A stretch of 64,000 nucleotides of DNA from Roseibium aggregatum IAM 12614 (GTDB lineage Bacteria > Pseudomonadota > Alphaproteobacteria > Rhizobiales > Stappiaceae), in contig NZ_AAUW01000011.1 of NCBI RefSeq assembly GCF_000168975.1, forward strand, positions 124,001 through 188,000, given 5' to 3'. The stretch's first letter is position 1. The number at the start of each line of letters is the position of its first letter. Under the pieces are notes generated by a model. That model was not told where the DNA came from. It saw only the letters and a list, made by a program, of their open reading frames with translations, and ran no database searches. The translations under genes were made by a program, and so were the position numbers. Positions 52,096 to 61,049 of this stretch are shown in pieces.

Positions 52096-53217
52096 TCACC
52101 CTTGCACACCCTGATCAGGCATTCCGCCTGAACACCGCGCCCCTGAAACGTCCCTGCGCTGGGGCGTAGGTCCCAGATCATCGATGATGACGTCCGGCGC
52201 TTCCAGAACAGGGTCTTCGAGGATCAACTGCAACGCCTCATAATCGGCATGGCGAGGGTCTGCGACATCCACCGAGTGGCAGGCGTCTGCCTCTCGCTGA
52301 CCGCGAAACCGTTGGAAGAGAACGCCTGTTGCCCCAACCTGACGTGCCAGACGAACAAAGTCCGGCATCTCTGTGAAGTTCTCCTGCCGGATGACAAACA
52401 ACACCTGGAAGGTGTCTACGGCCTTCAACCTGCGCAAATGGCCAAGGAAATACAGATTGGGCATGAGCTGCCCCAAATGCCTGCCTGGCCGCAGCTCGGC
52501 ATAGGTTTCCGGGGTCGCGGCATCGACGGACACATGAACGCTGCCGACATGCCCCCAAAGATCCAGCCGGTTCCAGACGGCTTCCGTCAGCAGCAGGTCA
52601 TTGGTGTGAAGGTCGAGTGCCTTTCGCGGTTCTGCCTCCGCGCAATAGGTCTTCAGGAAGTTCAGAAAGTGCCGGCTGGCAAATGGTTCGCCGTTGCCGC
52701 CGATGGTTATCCGGTCAGCTTTCGCCAGAAAGCGCGCATACGGTTCATTGAAAATCCAGTCGAGCCGGTCGGCATCGTATTTTTTCAGTTGAACCGGCTT
52801 TGTCCCTCGGGAAGGACAGGCCGTGTTGCTGCTCAGGTCGTGACCGAGGCTGGCGCGTGTTGGAGGCTTCTCCAGTCGGGTCCTGCCACTGTTGATGATC
52901 TCTCCATACCAGGCGACCGCAGCAGACATTTCCTTTGACGACAGGATCGCCTCACGCTTCGGAAGATCACGCCCCGCGATACGTGGGCATTCCAGACGGC
53001 TGCAATGGGAAAAGTCGCCCTCAAGGATCGACCGCCGTATTTCCCGGGCCTTGGGCGAGTTCCAGGCGCTTTCAGGATCGTCAGAAAGACTGCCGATCGC
53101 AGCCGGTTGCCACGCGGCCGGACAGAAGTGAATATCCTGGTTCGGCTGGGTCTCGATCCGGTCGAACGGATTGGAACAAAAGCGCTGGCGCAGCCAGGTG
53201 TCGTCAGGCCTATCCAT
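52096..53217 (-). CDS. Radical SAM/SPASM-like protein with an incomplete cluster motif
   Basis: 373 residues. The N-terminal FCSNPFDRIETQPNQDIHFC, with SHCSRLECPRI after it, is a SPASM-like Cys set. The region expected to read Cys-x3-Cys-x2-Cys (DLSSNTACPSRG, about 127-138) keeps only one of the three cysteines. The rest of the barrel (RITIGGNGEPFASRHFLNFL, DLHTNDLLLTEAVW, VHVSVDAATPETYAELRPG) is radical-SAM-like. It may be a catalytically dead relative acting as a scaffold, or it may bind iron differently. Five bases from the sulfotransferase-like start. Confidence 0.7.
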   Translation of the reverse strand: MDRPDDTWLRQRFCSNPFDRIETQPNQDIHFCPAAWQPAAIGSLSDDPESAWNSPKAREIRRSILEGDFSHCSRLECPRIAGRDLPKREAILSSKEMSAAVAWYGEIINSGRTRLEKPPTRASLGHDLSSNTACPSRGTKPVQLKKYDADRLDWIFNEPYARFLAKADRITIGGNGEPFASRHFLNFLKTYCAEAEPRKALDLHTNDLLLTEAVWNRLDLWGHVGSVHVSVDAATPETYAELRPGRHLGQLMPNLYFLGHLRRLKAVDTFQVLFVIRQENFTEMPDFVRLARQVGATGVLFQRFRGQREADACHSVDVADPRHADYEALQLILEDPVLEAPDVIIDDLGPTPQRRDVSGARCSGGMPDQGVQG

Positions 53218-53279
53218 GCAGTTTGCCCGGAAAAATCATCGCAGGGTTCCCAAACTCGCAAGGTGCCCTCTTTGAAAAG

Positions 53280-54161
53280 TCAGACACCATGCGCCTTCTC
53301 AACCTCCCTGAAGGCGGCCGCAACCAGATCCTTGTCGATCCCCTTGAACGCAAGATACCTGTCGGAAAGCTGAAGCTTCTCCACTTTCTCTAATCGCTGC
53401 CGGTCGTCTCCTGCATAGTCGTGATGCATCACCGCCCCCGGTTGATACAGGAATTGCTTCGCATCCATATCGCCCAGCATCCGGCAACAAAGATCCATGC
53501 CTTCGTGGCCCGCCAGAAGCGGATCAAATCCGCCGTATTTTTCGAAGGCTGCCGCCCGCCAGGCGGAAAACCCCTCCGTCGTCGGAGGCGCCGGTTTCAG
53601 ACTGTCACCGAGATCGTAGTGGTTGCCTGTCAGTCCGGCACCGGACTTCGGCGCAATGCGCCCGCGCACAGCCACTGCCCCGCGTTCGATCAAGGTGCCG
53701 GCAAGCAGCTCGAGATCTGCCGCGCCCGTCGATGCGTCGTCGTCCAGAAACAGAAGGCACTCCCCACGGGCGACATAGGCCCCCACATTTCGCGCCGCCG
53801 AGCAACCGATATTCTCCGGCAATCTGAACATCCGCGCCTTGTCCGCATACGGGCCGGACGCCCCCTCCGCAACTTCGAGCCCGTTGCCGACAAAAATCAA
53901 TTCAACGTCCGGGCGACGGATGAAATCCTCAATCCCCCGCCCAACCTCGCAAGCTTCCAAACCGCTCCGATGCGAAACGACAATCACCGAAACCTTGGTG
54001 CCATATATGTTTTGAAGATTTTCCGTCTGGGCGAAGCGATGAATTTTCGCGTAGACCTCCTGCAGGCAGGCGGAAACGGCATGCTGAGCATCAGCGAAAT
54101 CGCCGCTCTCGAAATGACCTGCTGCCTGCGCATAGGAAGCCAAACGCACGTTCCCGCTCAT
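53280..54161 (-). CDS. Family 2 glycosyltransferase
   Basis: 293 residues from ATG 54161. The N-terminal 55 residues are helical and unfamiliar. The GT-A domain has VSVIVVSHRSGLEACEVGRG, NIGCSAARNVGAYVARGECLLFLDDDAS (DXD-type metal site) and a WRAAAFEKYGGFDPLLAGHEGMDLC acceptor region with the typical Glu/Asp base. It should add one sugar from a nucleotide donor. It is first in a leftward unit with the radical-SAM-like and sulfotransferase-like genes. Confidence 0.85.
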   Translation of the reverse strand: MSGNVRLASYAQAAGHFESGDFADAQHAVSACLQEVYAKIHRFAQTENLQNIYGTKVSVIVVSHRSGLEACEVGRGIEDFIRRPDVELIFVGNGLEVAEGASGPYADKARMFRLPENIGCSAARNVGAYVARGECLLFLDDDASTGAADLELLAGTLIERGAVAVRGRIAPKSGAGLTGNHYDLGDSLKPAPPTTEGFSAWRAAAFEKYGGFDPLLAGHEGMDLCCRMLGDMDAKQFLYQPGAVMHHDYAGDDRQRLEKVEKLQLSDRYLAFKGIDKDLVAAAFREVEKAHGV

Positions 54162-54480
54162 GTCCAATCATGAAGACCGTTGAGGTGTGTGCACATCCGT
54201 TCATCGTTGCAGCACGTGGCTGACGTGATCGACGATGTGGCCCACATGGGGCTCCCTCAGGCCGTCCGATTAAAGCTAAGCGGCTAACAAGGCCTCGTCC
54301 AGCACACCCATCATTTTTCCGCTTCATCACCTACCAGATGGCTCCAACCAGCCCTCGGGATACAGGACACCTGCCTCTCCAGCTCTGTCAGCCCCTTAAA
54401 GAAAAAGCCGAAACAGCAAACCTGCACGAAAAGCTGGCACTGTTCGTCTCGCAAACATCAATGGAAGAAAAGAAAAGTGG
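54162..54480. other. Intergenic region between the GT2 gene and the tRNA
   Basis: 319 bp; no gene or clear signal seen. Confidence 0.4.
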
Positions 54481-54554
54481 TGGGCCCGGAGGGACTCGAA
54501 CCCCCAACCAATCCGTTATGAGCGGACGGCTCTAACCAATTGAGCTACAGGCCC
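54481..54554 (-). tRNA. tRNA-Ile2 with CAU anticodon
   Basis: A 74-nt cloverleaf: GGGCCTG pairs with CGGGCCC (one U-G), the D arm is TAGCTCAATTGG..., the anticodon arm GTCCG-CTCATAA-CGGAT has anticodon CAT, and the T arm contains GGTTCGAGTCC. The acceptor and anticodon stems fit the isoleucine tRNA whose C34 is converted to lysidine to read AUA, rather than elongator or initiator tRNA-Met. CCA is not encoded. No integration duplicate was seen next to it. Confidence 0.9.
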
Positions 54555-54811
54555 ACGGCAGGGCCAAGCCTTGCAAGGTCCTGCGTCTGGTTCCCTATAC
54601 CATGGCCAATCTCCGGGGCAAGTGCTTTGCAACGGCAGGCTGAAAAAGGTTGGGAAAGTGGTGCGGTGGAGGTGTTTTTAAAAACGGCTGGGATGGCGTT
54701 GGTGGAAAAAGCGGTTCCGTTCGCCAGCGCCATCGGGTCTAAATGAAGCAGCCGGGTCTTTGACGAGTCACCCGGTGAAAAGACCTGCCATTCTCGCCAG
54801 CCGGAGCCACT

Positions 54812-55879
54812 ATGCGATCACCGCTTTTCACCGCCACGCTGAGTGTCCTGCTTGTCTGCATGATCGGCTGGTTGCTGGTGGTCGGGCGTTCGCTGATCCT
54901 GCCGTTCGTGATCGCGCTCATCGTCTGGTACATGATCAACGCGCTGGCCCATGTCTTTGCCCATATTCCACTTGGCCGATGGCGCCTGCCGCGTCTGGTG
55001 TCGTTTTCTCTGGCGCTGTTGACTATCTTCTTTGCCGGCACCCTGGTGCTCGACATCGTGACGGTCAATCTGACCCAGCTTGCCCAGGACGCCCCGACCT
55101 ATCAGCGGCGGCTGGAGGAACTCTTTGCGCAGACATCGAACCACCTGCACCTGAACGATCCGATCGAACTGAAGGACCTTCTGCCCGATTCCATCGTGCC
55201 GCGCATGGTGACAGCCGGCGCAAGCCTGGTGACGACCCTCGCCGGCTCCGCCAGCCTGGTGTTCATCTATGTGCTGTTTCTGGTGCTCGAACAGTCGACC
55301 TTCGACCGCAAGTTCGAACGGCTGTTCCCTTCGCCCGAGCGGGCGGAAGCGGCCTTTGCCATGCGGGCCGAAATCAACCGCTCGATCATGCATTATTTCA
55401 CGATCAAGACCGCCGTGTCCGTCGCCACCGGTGTGTTGACCAGCCTTGTGCTGATCGCCATCGGCCTGCCCTATGCCGCGCTGTTCGGCTTCATCGCTTT
55501 CCTGCTCAACTACATTCCCACCATCGGCTCGCTGATCGGCGTTATCTTTCCCAGCCTCCTGGCCATCGTCTATTACGACACGCTGGGTCCCTTCATCGCA
55601 ATTGCGACCGGTCTTGGTCTCATCCAGTTCACCATCGGCAATCTGGTAGAACCGCGGTTGATGGGCTCCAACCTCAACCTGTCCGGCCTCGTCATCATGC
55701 TGTCGCTGGCGTTCTGGGGGGCTATCTGGGGGGTTGTCGGCATGGTCCTGTGTGTCCCGCTGACGGTGATGATCGTGATCGTCTGCGCCCGATTCGAAGG
55801 CTCCAGGCCGATTGCGATTCTGTTGTCGCAGACCGGCGAAGTCGGCGGCCTGTCGGGCAAGAGCAGACTTAATGGTTAG
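54812..55879 (+). CDS. AI-2E family permease (PerM/TqsA type)
   Basis: 355 residues with about eight hydrophobic segments (for example LLVCMIGWLLVVGRSLILPF, LVFIYVLFLVLEQSTF, ALFGFIAFLLNYIPTIGS). The conserved loop FLLNYIPTIGSLIGVIFP and the C-terminal VEPRLMGSNLNLSGLVIM are the family's hallmarks. Members export autoinducer-2 or move other small solutes or ions; the substrate here is unknown. It stands alone between the tRNA and the SIMPL gene. Confidence 0.85.
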   Translation: MRSPLFTATLSVLLVCMIGWLLVVGRSLILPFVIALIVWYMINALAHVFAHIPLGRWRLPRLVSFSLALLTIFFAGTLVLDIVTVNLTQLAQDAPTYQRRLEELFAQTSNHLHLNDPIELKDLLPDSIVPRMVTAGASLVTTLAGSASLVFIYVLFLVLEQSTFDRKFERLFPSPERAEAAFAMRAEINRSIMHYFTIKTAVSVATGVLTSLVLIAIGLPYAALFGFIAFLLNYIPTIGSLIGVIFPSLLAIVYYDTLGPFIAIATGLGLIQFTIGNLVEPRLMGSNLNLSGLVIMLSLAFWGAIWGVVGMVLCVPLTVMIVIVCARFEGSRPIAILLSQTGEVGGLSGKSRLNG

Positions 55880-56039
55880 GCGGCAGCCTTATACCTCAGG
55901 GACGATTTTTGGGCTGGTTTCCAGGCCTCGGACGATTTTTTCGATGAACGGCAGATGAACACAACCGTCATCACGCCGCCGCAATCACAAGCGAGTGTCC
56001 GGCCATCGAACAAACTGTTTCCATCAAGGATAAGTTCAT

Positions 56040-56786
56040 ATGACTGCACCCCTTTTTGCCCCTGTCTCCCTGCTGCGCAAGGCCGTTCTGGCCGCCGGTC
56101 TCAGTGCCGCGCTCGTGAGCGCCGCACCGGCATTCGCTGAAGATACGCCGGCACCGACCGGCACCATTACGATGCAGGGCCGCGGCGAGGTTTCCGTTGC
56201 GCCCGACATGGCCGTCATTACCGCCAGCGTCCTCACCACGGGCAAATCCACCCCCGACGTGCTGGCTGAAAACAGCGCCGCCATTGCCAAGGTCATCGAA
56301 GCGTTGAAGGCAAACGGTATTGAAGCCAAGGACATCCAGACCCAGGGCTTCGGCATCTTTCCGCGCTACGACCATTCCAAGGACAGCAGCAGCCAGCCGG
56401 ATATTGCCGGCTACGAAGTGCGCAACGGCGTTGAGGTCAAGATCCGCGATCTGGCCAAGCTCGGCAGTGTGCTGACGCTTGTCGTCGAAAGCGGTGCGAA
56501 TTCGGTTGATTCGACCCGCTTCGAAGTCAGCAATGCAGACGAGGTCCTCGACGAAGCCCGCAAAAAGGCCGTCGAGGCCGCCCTGCACAAGGCAGAGATC
56601 TTCGCGGCGGCTGCCGGCGTCGAACTCGGCGCGATTGCCGACATCACCGAAGACGGCATCGAAATGCCGCGCCCCTACATGATGCGCGCCGAGGGCATGA
56701 TATTGTCCAAATCCGCCGATGTGCCGATCGAGGCAGGTGAAGAAACCATCAGCGCGTCCGTCACGATCCGCTGGACGCTGAAGTAA
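56040..56786 (+). CDS. Periplasmic SIMPL domain protein (YggE-like)
   Basis: 248 residues. Signal peptide ends around SAAPAFAED. The mature part is a SIMPL domain: GTITMQGRGEVSVAPDMAVITASV, about 37-60, DIQTQGFGIFPRYD, and AGEETISASVTIRW at the end. E. coli YggE reduces oxidative stress; the biochemical activity is not known. AAGGA precedes the ATG and a terminator follows. Confidence 0.85.
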   Translation: MTAPLFAPVSLLRKAVLAAGLSAALVSAAPAFAEDTPAPTGTITMQGRGEVSVAPDMAVITASVLTTGKSTPDVLAENSAAIAKVIEALKANGIEAKDIQTQGFGIFPRYDHSKDSSSQPDIAGYEVRNGVEVKIRDLAKLGSVLTLVVESGANSVDSTRFEVSNADEVLDEARKKAVEAALHKAEIFAAAAGVELGAIADITEDGIEMPRPYMMRAEGMILSKSADVPIEAGEETISASVTIRWTLK

Positions 56787-56802
56787 CCCTTCGGACAAGC
56801 AG

Positions 56803-56836
56803 AAACCGGGGTCTGGGTTCCAGGCCCCGGTTTTCC
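56803..56836 (+). terminator. Terminator after the SIMPL gene
   Basis: AAACCGGGG and CCCCGGTTTT with a 13-nt loop, ending in a T-run. Confidence 0.85.
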
Positions 56837-56888
56837 TTTGTCCTGATCTGGCAATCATCCGTGCGGTTTGCCCAGCCCTGCAGAGTGC

Positions 56889-57476
56889 TCACAACGTCCG
56901 GTGCCACACCTGCATCGGTTTGTCGGTCTCAGCGCTTTCCCCGACATCGCGCCAGGGAAACGTCACGATGACACCGTCCAGCTTTTCAAAACCGCGTTTG
57001 CGCCAGAATGGATCGAGCGGTGCATAATCCGCGGGCCTCAAGGGGTGCGTTTGCGGGCGGATCACCGCACAGAAGGCCGCTTCGCTGAAGCCAAGGCGCC
57101 TGGCGTGCGCTTCGCGCTCGTCAAAGAAGCGGTGGCCGATCCCCTGGCCGCGATAGGCCGGGTCCAGAACGGATTCAGCCAAATAGAAGATCTTTTCCGG
57201 ATCTAGGCCCTGTTCGACGAAAGGCGCCTTGAAGGCTTCCAGCTCGGCACCGAGCGGTTCGCCCGTCGCAGCTCCGATCAGCCGGTTCCCATCATAGGCC
57301 CCGACGATCACGGCCCCATCGGTCTGCGCGTAGCGCTGCAAGTAGGCGGCTTCGTAGTCGAGAGAGCCTTCGTAGAGATAAGGCCAGCTCCGGAAAACGG
57401 ATATCCTCAGACGCGCAAGGTCGTTCAGCGCCGCCGTCAGTTCCTCACCCGTCAGCGCTCTGATGTCAGTAGGCAT
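56889..57476 (-). CDS. GNAT family N-acetyltransferase
   Basis: 195 residues from ATG 57476. GNAT fold with AVIVGAYDGNRLIGAATGEPLG and the acetyl-CoA loop LDPAYRGQGIGHRFFDEREAHA (about 107-128; R-G-Q-G-I-G). The end FWRKRGFEKLDG is typical. It acetylates an amine on an unknown small molecule or protein. It diverges from the cytochrome b561 gene across about 180 bp. Confidence 0.82.
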   Translation of the reverse strand: MPTDIRALTGEELTAALNDLARLRISVFRSWPYLYEGSLDYEAAYLQRYAQTDGAVIVGAYDGNRLIGAATGEPLGAELEAFKAPFVEQGLDPEKIFYLAESVLDPAYRGQGIGHRFFDEREAHARRLGFSEAAFCAVIRPQTHPLRPADYAPLDPFWRKRGFEKLDGVIVTFPWRDVGESAETDKPMQVWHRTL

Positions 57477-57655
57477 GATGGCCTCCCGTTCTCCAAAAAA
57501 CCGCTCCCCTGCCTGGCAAAGCAACGTCTTGTTCCAATTGTCGCAAAACCGGCTGGACCGGTTACCAAATAGTACAAATCCCCGATACCTCTGCCTGCCC
57601 GGCCGTGGCATTAATAGTTGGCATTTCTATTCTTTGCGAGGAGCCAAAGCGCGCC

Positions 57656-58156
57656 ATGTCCAGGACACAGCCAGCTTTCTACAGCCCGATCCACATCCTG
57701 TTGCACTGGGTGATTGCCGCCCTGATCCTGTTTCAGCTCATCTTCGGCGAAAGCATGGGGGATCTCGAACACGCCCTGCGCGACGGCGGTGTGCCGGACG
57801 CTTCTACCGCCTTTCTGGGCAATGCCCATATCTGGGTCGGCATTGCCGTTCTGGCATTGACGGTCGTCCGTCTCCTGGTGAGGCTTGCGTTCGGCGTCCC
57901 ATCCCCGCTGCCCACCTCCCGGATACAGGAGCTGGCGGCCAAGGCCGTCCATGGCCTGCTCTATCTGGGTTTGTTGCTGGCACCTATCACCGGGCTGCTG
58001 GCCTGGTACGGCGGCATCCACACGGCAGAAGAAATCCACGAAGTCTTCAAGCCGTTCTTTATCGTGCTGACCGCGCTCCATGTGCTCGGTGCGCTCTACC
58101 ATCATGTTGCGCTGAAAGACGGTACCATGATGCGGATGATTTCCTCCCGCAACTAG
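57656..58156 (+). CDS. Cytochrome b561 family protein
   Basis: 166 residues from ATG 57656. Four hydrophobic helices and haem-ligand histidines: PIHILLHWVIAALILFQL, NAHIWVGIAVLALTVVR, KAVHGLLYLGLLLAP and ALHVLGALYHHVALKDG. It is a di-haem quinol:acceptor electron carrier of the inner membrane. It may serve superoxide or ubiquinol oxidation as CybB does. A strong terminator follows. Confidence 0.88.
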   Translation: MSRTQPAFYSPIHILLHWVIAALILFQLIFGESMGDLEHALRDGGVPDASTAFLGNAHIWVGIAVLALTVVRLLVRLAFGVPSPLPTSRIQELAAKAVHGLLYLGLLLAPITGLLAWYGGIHTAEEIHEVFKPFFIVLTALHVLGALYHHVALKDGTMMRMISSRN

Positions 58157-58171
58157 CCGGAAAAGCGAAAA

Positions 58172-58206
58172 GCTCCGGCGATCTCGGTCGCCGGAGCCTT
58201 CTTTTT
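58172..58206. terminator. Terminator after the cytochrome b561 gene
   Basis: GCTCCGGCGA and TCGCCGGAGC pair around TCTCGG, with CTTCTTTTT after it. Confidence 0.9.
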
Positions 58207-58219
58207 GGTGTCTATTGCC

Positions 58220-59317
58220 CTAGTCGCGTGCTTCCAGCCACACCCGCGCGGTATCCATGTCCTTGCCGGTAAAGCCTTCGGCAAGCTTCTGACCCACGAC
58301 GGCACCAAACTTGTAGCCATGTCCGGAACAGGCCGATACGACGGTAGCCTTGCCTTCGCTCATGGCGAAGAAGTGTTCGTCGGAGGTGAATGTGTAAGCG
58401 CAGGTGACGACGTCATCCACGCGGTATTCCTTGATCCGGCAGAAGGGCGGCGAGAAATAATCGCGCAGGGCCTCGCCCTCGCCGGCAACAGGTGTCCGGT
58501 CCTGGTTCGGCGGCGCCTTGTACTTGTGAATGCCGGCACCGAACTTCAGCCCGGTTCCAGCCACCGGCGGAAGGATATAGCCATCGACGGGCCCGCCCGG
58601 ATCGAGAATCACGGGCGAGCGTTCCCAGGCCTCGCGCAGATCTTCAGGCGGCGTCAGATAGACAACGGCGGTCCGGTAGGTCGTCAAGCTGACGTCCAGC
58701 TTGGGGAAAAGCCCCAGGGTCCAGGCACCGGCCGTAACGATCACATGATCGCCGGAAACCGTGCTGCCATCGGCTAGGGTCACCGTGCCGGCGGAGGTAT
58801 CAACGGCAGTGACTTGCGCATTTTCGCGCACATCTGCGCCATTGGCGATCAGCCAGTCGCGCACGCCGGCAGCGATCTTCTGGCACAGCAGCACACCGCC
58901 TTCGTCGCTGACGGCACCGTAGCGGATGGTCGCCGGATCGACGTAGGGAAACCGGCTTGCGGCCTCTTCCGGCGTCAGTGTCTCGAACGGATAGCCGCCC
59001 TCAATCAGGCCATCCCGATAGACCTCGCCGCCATCACCCGGCTCTTGGGACATCAGCAGAAAGCCTGTTTCGACAAGGTGCTTCTCGCCCAGATCGTCCC
59101 ACATTTCGTCCCACGCCGCATAGGCATCGCCGATGCGGCGCTGATAGCCGCCCTGGCCACCATAGGCGCGCCGGATGATGCGGTGCTGGTCACCGGACGC
59201 CGAAAGCGGGTTGGGGATCGGCCCCTGCTCCAGAAGCGTTACCGGAACGCCTCGTTTTGTCAGGGCCCAGGCGGTGGAAAAGCCGGAAACGCCAGCTCCA
59301 ACGATCACAACTGTCAT
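58220..59317 (-). CDS. MSOX-like FAD-dependent amine oxidase
   Basis: 365 residues from ATG 59317 (AGGAT nine bases upstream). FAD Rossmann motif VVIVGAGVSGFSTAWALTKRG. CAYTFTSDEHFFAM near residue 305 carries the Cys that in monomeric sarcosine oxidase holds FAD covalently, and SACSGHGYKFGAVVG is the second flavin contact. It should oxidise an N-methyl or secondary amine acid, yielding H2O2. Sarcosine would follow from glycine betaine breakdown, but the carnitine operon is 30 kb away. It diverges from the DddL gene. Confidence 0.82.
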   Translation of the reverse strand: MTVVIVGAGVSGFSTAWALTKRGVPVTLLEQGPIPNPLSASGDQHRIIRRAYGGQGGYQRRIGDAYAAWDEMWDDLGEKHLVETGFLLMSQEPGDGGEVYRDGLIEGGYPFETLTPEEAASRFPYVDPATIRYGAVSDEGGVLLCQKIAAGVRDWLIANGADVRENAQVTAVDTSAGTVTLADGSTVSGDHVIVTAGAWTLGLFPKLDVSLTTYRTAVVYLTPPEDLREAWERSPVILDPGGPVDGYILPPVAGTGLKFGAGIHKYKAPPNQDRTPVAGEGEALRDYFSPPFCRIKEYRVDDVVTCAYTFTSDEHFFAMSEGKATVVSACSGHGYKFGAVVGQKLAEGFTGKDMDTARVWLEARD

Positions 59318-59496
59318 GAATTTCATCCTGCGGAATGGGCGGTCAGATTATCCGCCTCTCCGGCGAGCGCAAGAGACGTTCTGACGCAAACCGCGCATGC
59401 CGGTTATGTATTTTCGGTTGCCGTAAAGAGAGAAGCCGCTACCCTCCGACCTGATAGGCTCTGGCCATCGTCATCGTGGTGCGGGGAGTGCAAGCC

Positions 59497-60186
59497 TTGC
59501 TGGAAAAAGACACTTCGGAAGAACAGCCTCTGGCAAGCCGCCGTCTCGCCGATTTCCCTGACTGGGGCTATCTGCTGCGGGAATTCTACGAGGCATACCG
59601 GTTCCTTTCGTCCGGCGGCAGCGACAGAATCCGGGCGCACCAGCGCGCCGTGCGCGAGGCGATAAGCCGGGTTCTGAAAGCCGATCCGGAAATGCGGTTC
59701 GATGCCCCTGCCCACAAACCGGTGACGGCGCATTTGAGGCGTGCCCTGGATGAAGGCAAACAGGAGCGGACAGCACCGCTCGTGCGCGCCATCGAAAGCA
59801 TCAAGGACCATCTGATCTGGCAGTACGGCTACGAGAAGGTGCCGCGCGGCCTCGACAAGACCTATGCCTATGCAGAGATCTGTGGACCGAACGGCCCTGT
59901 GCTGACGACGGATGTCATTCTGGGTCTTGTGCTGTTTGCCCCCGGCTGCACCTATCCGGCCCACGCCCATAGCGGCATATCGGAGAGCTATATCTGCGTT
60001 TCAGGGGCCGTCTCGGAAAATCACCAGGGTGTTTACGCGCCTGGATCGATGATCTTCAACCCGCCGGAGCACATGCACCGGATCACCGTTTCCAAGCTGG
60101 AACCGGCACTTCTGGCCTGGGCCTGGATCGGCCCGCCCGAGCGCCTTGCCAACCAGAAGATGGTGTTCAGCCGCAAGAAGGGATGA
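59497..60186 (+). CDS. dddL: DMSP lyase DddL
   Basis: About 229 residues from TTG 59497, which has GCGGGGAG eight bases upstream; GTG 59476 and GTG 59488 are alternatives. The C-terminal cupin is characteristic of DddL: LVLFAPGCTYPAHAHSG, with His-x-His, then SESYICVSG and NPPEHMHRITV, supplying the metal ligands. It cleaves dimethylsulfoniopropionate to DMS and acrylate. The gene is known from Roseobacter and Labrenzia strains. No acrylate genes adjoin it. Assigned from memory of the family. Confidence 0.85.
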   Translation: MLEKDTSEEQPLASRRLADFPDWGYLLREFYEAYRFLSSGGSDRIRAHQRAVREAISRVLKADPEMRFDAPAHKPVTAHLRRALDEGKQERTAPLVRAIESIKDHLIWQYGYEKVPRGLDKTYAYAEICGPNGPVLTTDVILGLVLFAPGCTYPAHAHSGISESYICVSGAVSENHQGVYAPGSMIFNPPEHMHRITVSKLEPALLAWAWIGPPERLANQKMVFSRKKG

Positions 60187-60214
60187 GCGGAAAACTCCGT
60201 CTCTCCCTACGACG

Positions 60215-61039
60215 TCACACGATCTCCCGGCGGATCGTGATCTCCGCCTTTCCCAGCCCGTCCGGTGAAAGCCAGACGGGTTCTGCGATCAGTTTTTCGC
60301 AGAAGATGCCGAGTTCGGGAAAGGTGAGCCCCATGGAATGGGCCAGTGCCACCCGGTCACCCGGCTTGGGGTTGAGACCGCAGCAGATCTCCCGTGTCCC
60401 CATCTTCAGGTGATGGGCGATGTCCCACTCCAGCACCACCCCCTGATGCCGTGTCACCACCCAGCAGTGCATGTCGTCACAGCAGCCGGCCTTTTCTTCC
60501 GGGAAAAAATACCCGGTCACGTAACCGGCCTCGAAACCGGCCGCGCGCAGGCTGGCGATCAGGTAGGTGTTGATGTCGACGCAGGAGCCTTCGGTCAGCC
60601 CGCAGGAGAGATAGGGCACCTCATCGCAGCCTTCATTGAACCGCACGTCCGGGTGGGCGTAGCGGAACTTTTCCGCCGCTGCATTGACGAGCGCCTGAAT
60701 GGCGGCATGTCCGTCCGGCTGGCTGTCGGCAATGTTGATCGCATCGAAGACGAGATCCTGGGCCGCGCGGGTAAAACGGTTGCGCAGCGGCGCGAACACC
60801 GCATCCGGATAACCCGGTCCCTCATCCCGGTATGCGTATTTGATGAGAGGGTTAGCCTCCGGGTCAACCGACACCACGGCCACCCTCTGGCCGGTGGTGA
60901 TTTCCCCGGCCAGGGTAACCCTGCCACCCTCGACCTCGAAACGGACCGGCATCTGGTGCGGCGTCGGCAGACCGACGGGCACCAGCAGCTTGTGGCCGGT
61001 CTCCTTCGGCTTGACCGTGACTGTAACGTTGGTGTGCAT
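60215..61039 (-). CDS. Transglutaminase-like cysteine protease domain protein
   Basis: 274 residues from ATG 61039. N-terminal beta-rich domain (about 1-90). The catalytic triad of the transglutaminase fold is intact: Cys in LTEGSCVDINTYLIASL (about 151), His in CDDMHCWVVTRHQ (about 191) and Asp in LEWDIAHHLKMG (about 206). Extra cysteines (AGCCDDMHC, REICCG) are unusual. Members are often peptidases or amidases. It ends 28 bp from the DddL stop, and its start is close to the permease gene end (61050), so it is third in the ArsR operon. Confidence 0.82.
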   Translation of the reverse strand: MHTNVTVTVKPKETGHKLLVPVGLPTPHQMPVRFEVEGGRVTLAGEITTGQRVAVVSVDPEANPLIKYAYRDEGPGYPDAVFAPLRNRFTRAAQDLVFDAINIADSQPDGHAAIQALVNAAAEKFRYAHPDVRFNEGCDEVPYLSCGLTEGSCVDINTYLIASLRAAGFEAGYVTGYFFPEEKAGCCDDMHCWVVTRHQGVVLEWDIAHHLKMGTREICCGLNPKPGDRVALAHSMGLTFPELGIFCEKLIAEPVWLSPDGLGKAEITIRREIV

Positions 61040-61049
61040 CACCGTTCCT

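Noticed and set aside
54481..54554. tRNA gene as a prophage attachment site
   Set aside because: More than 35 kb from the phage region, with no integrase or repeated tRNA fragment nearby.
54760..55872. Long plus-strand frame parallel to the AI-2E permease
   Set aside because: Arg/His-rich shadow frame; the permease frame at 54812-55879 has all family motifs.
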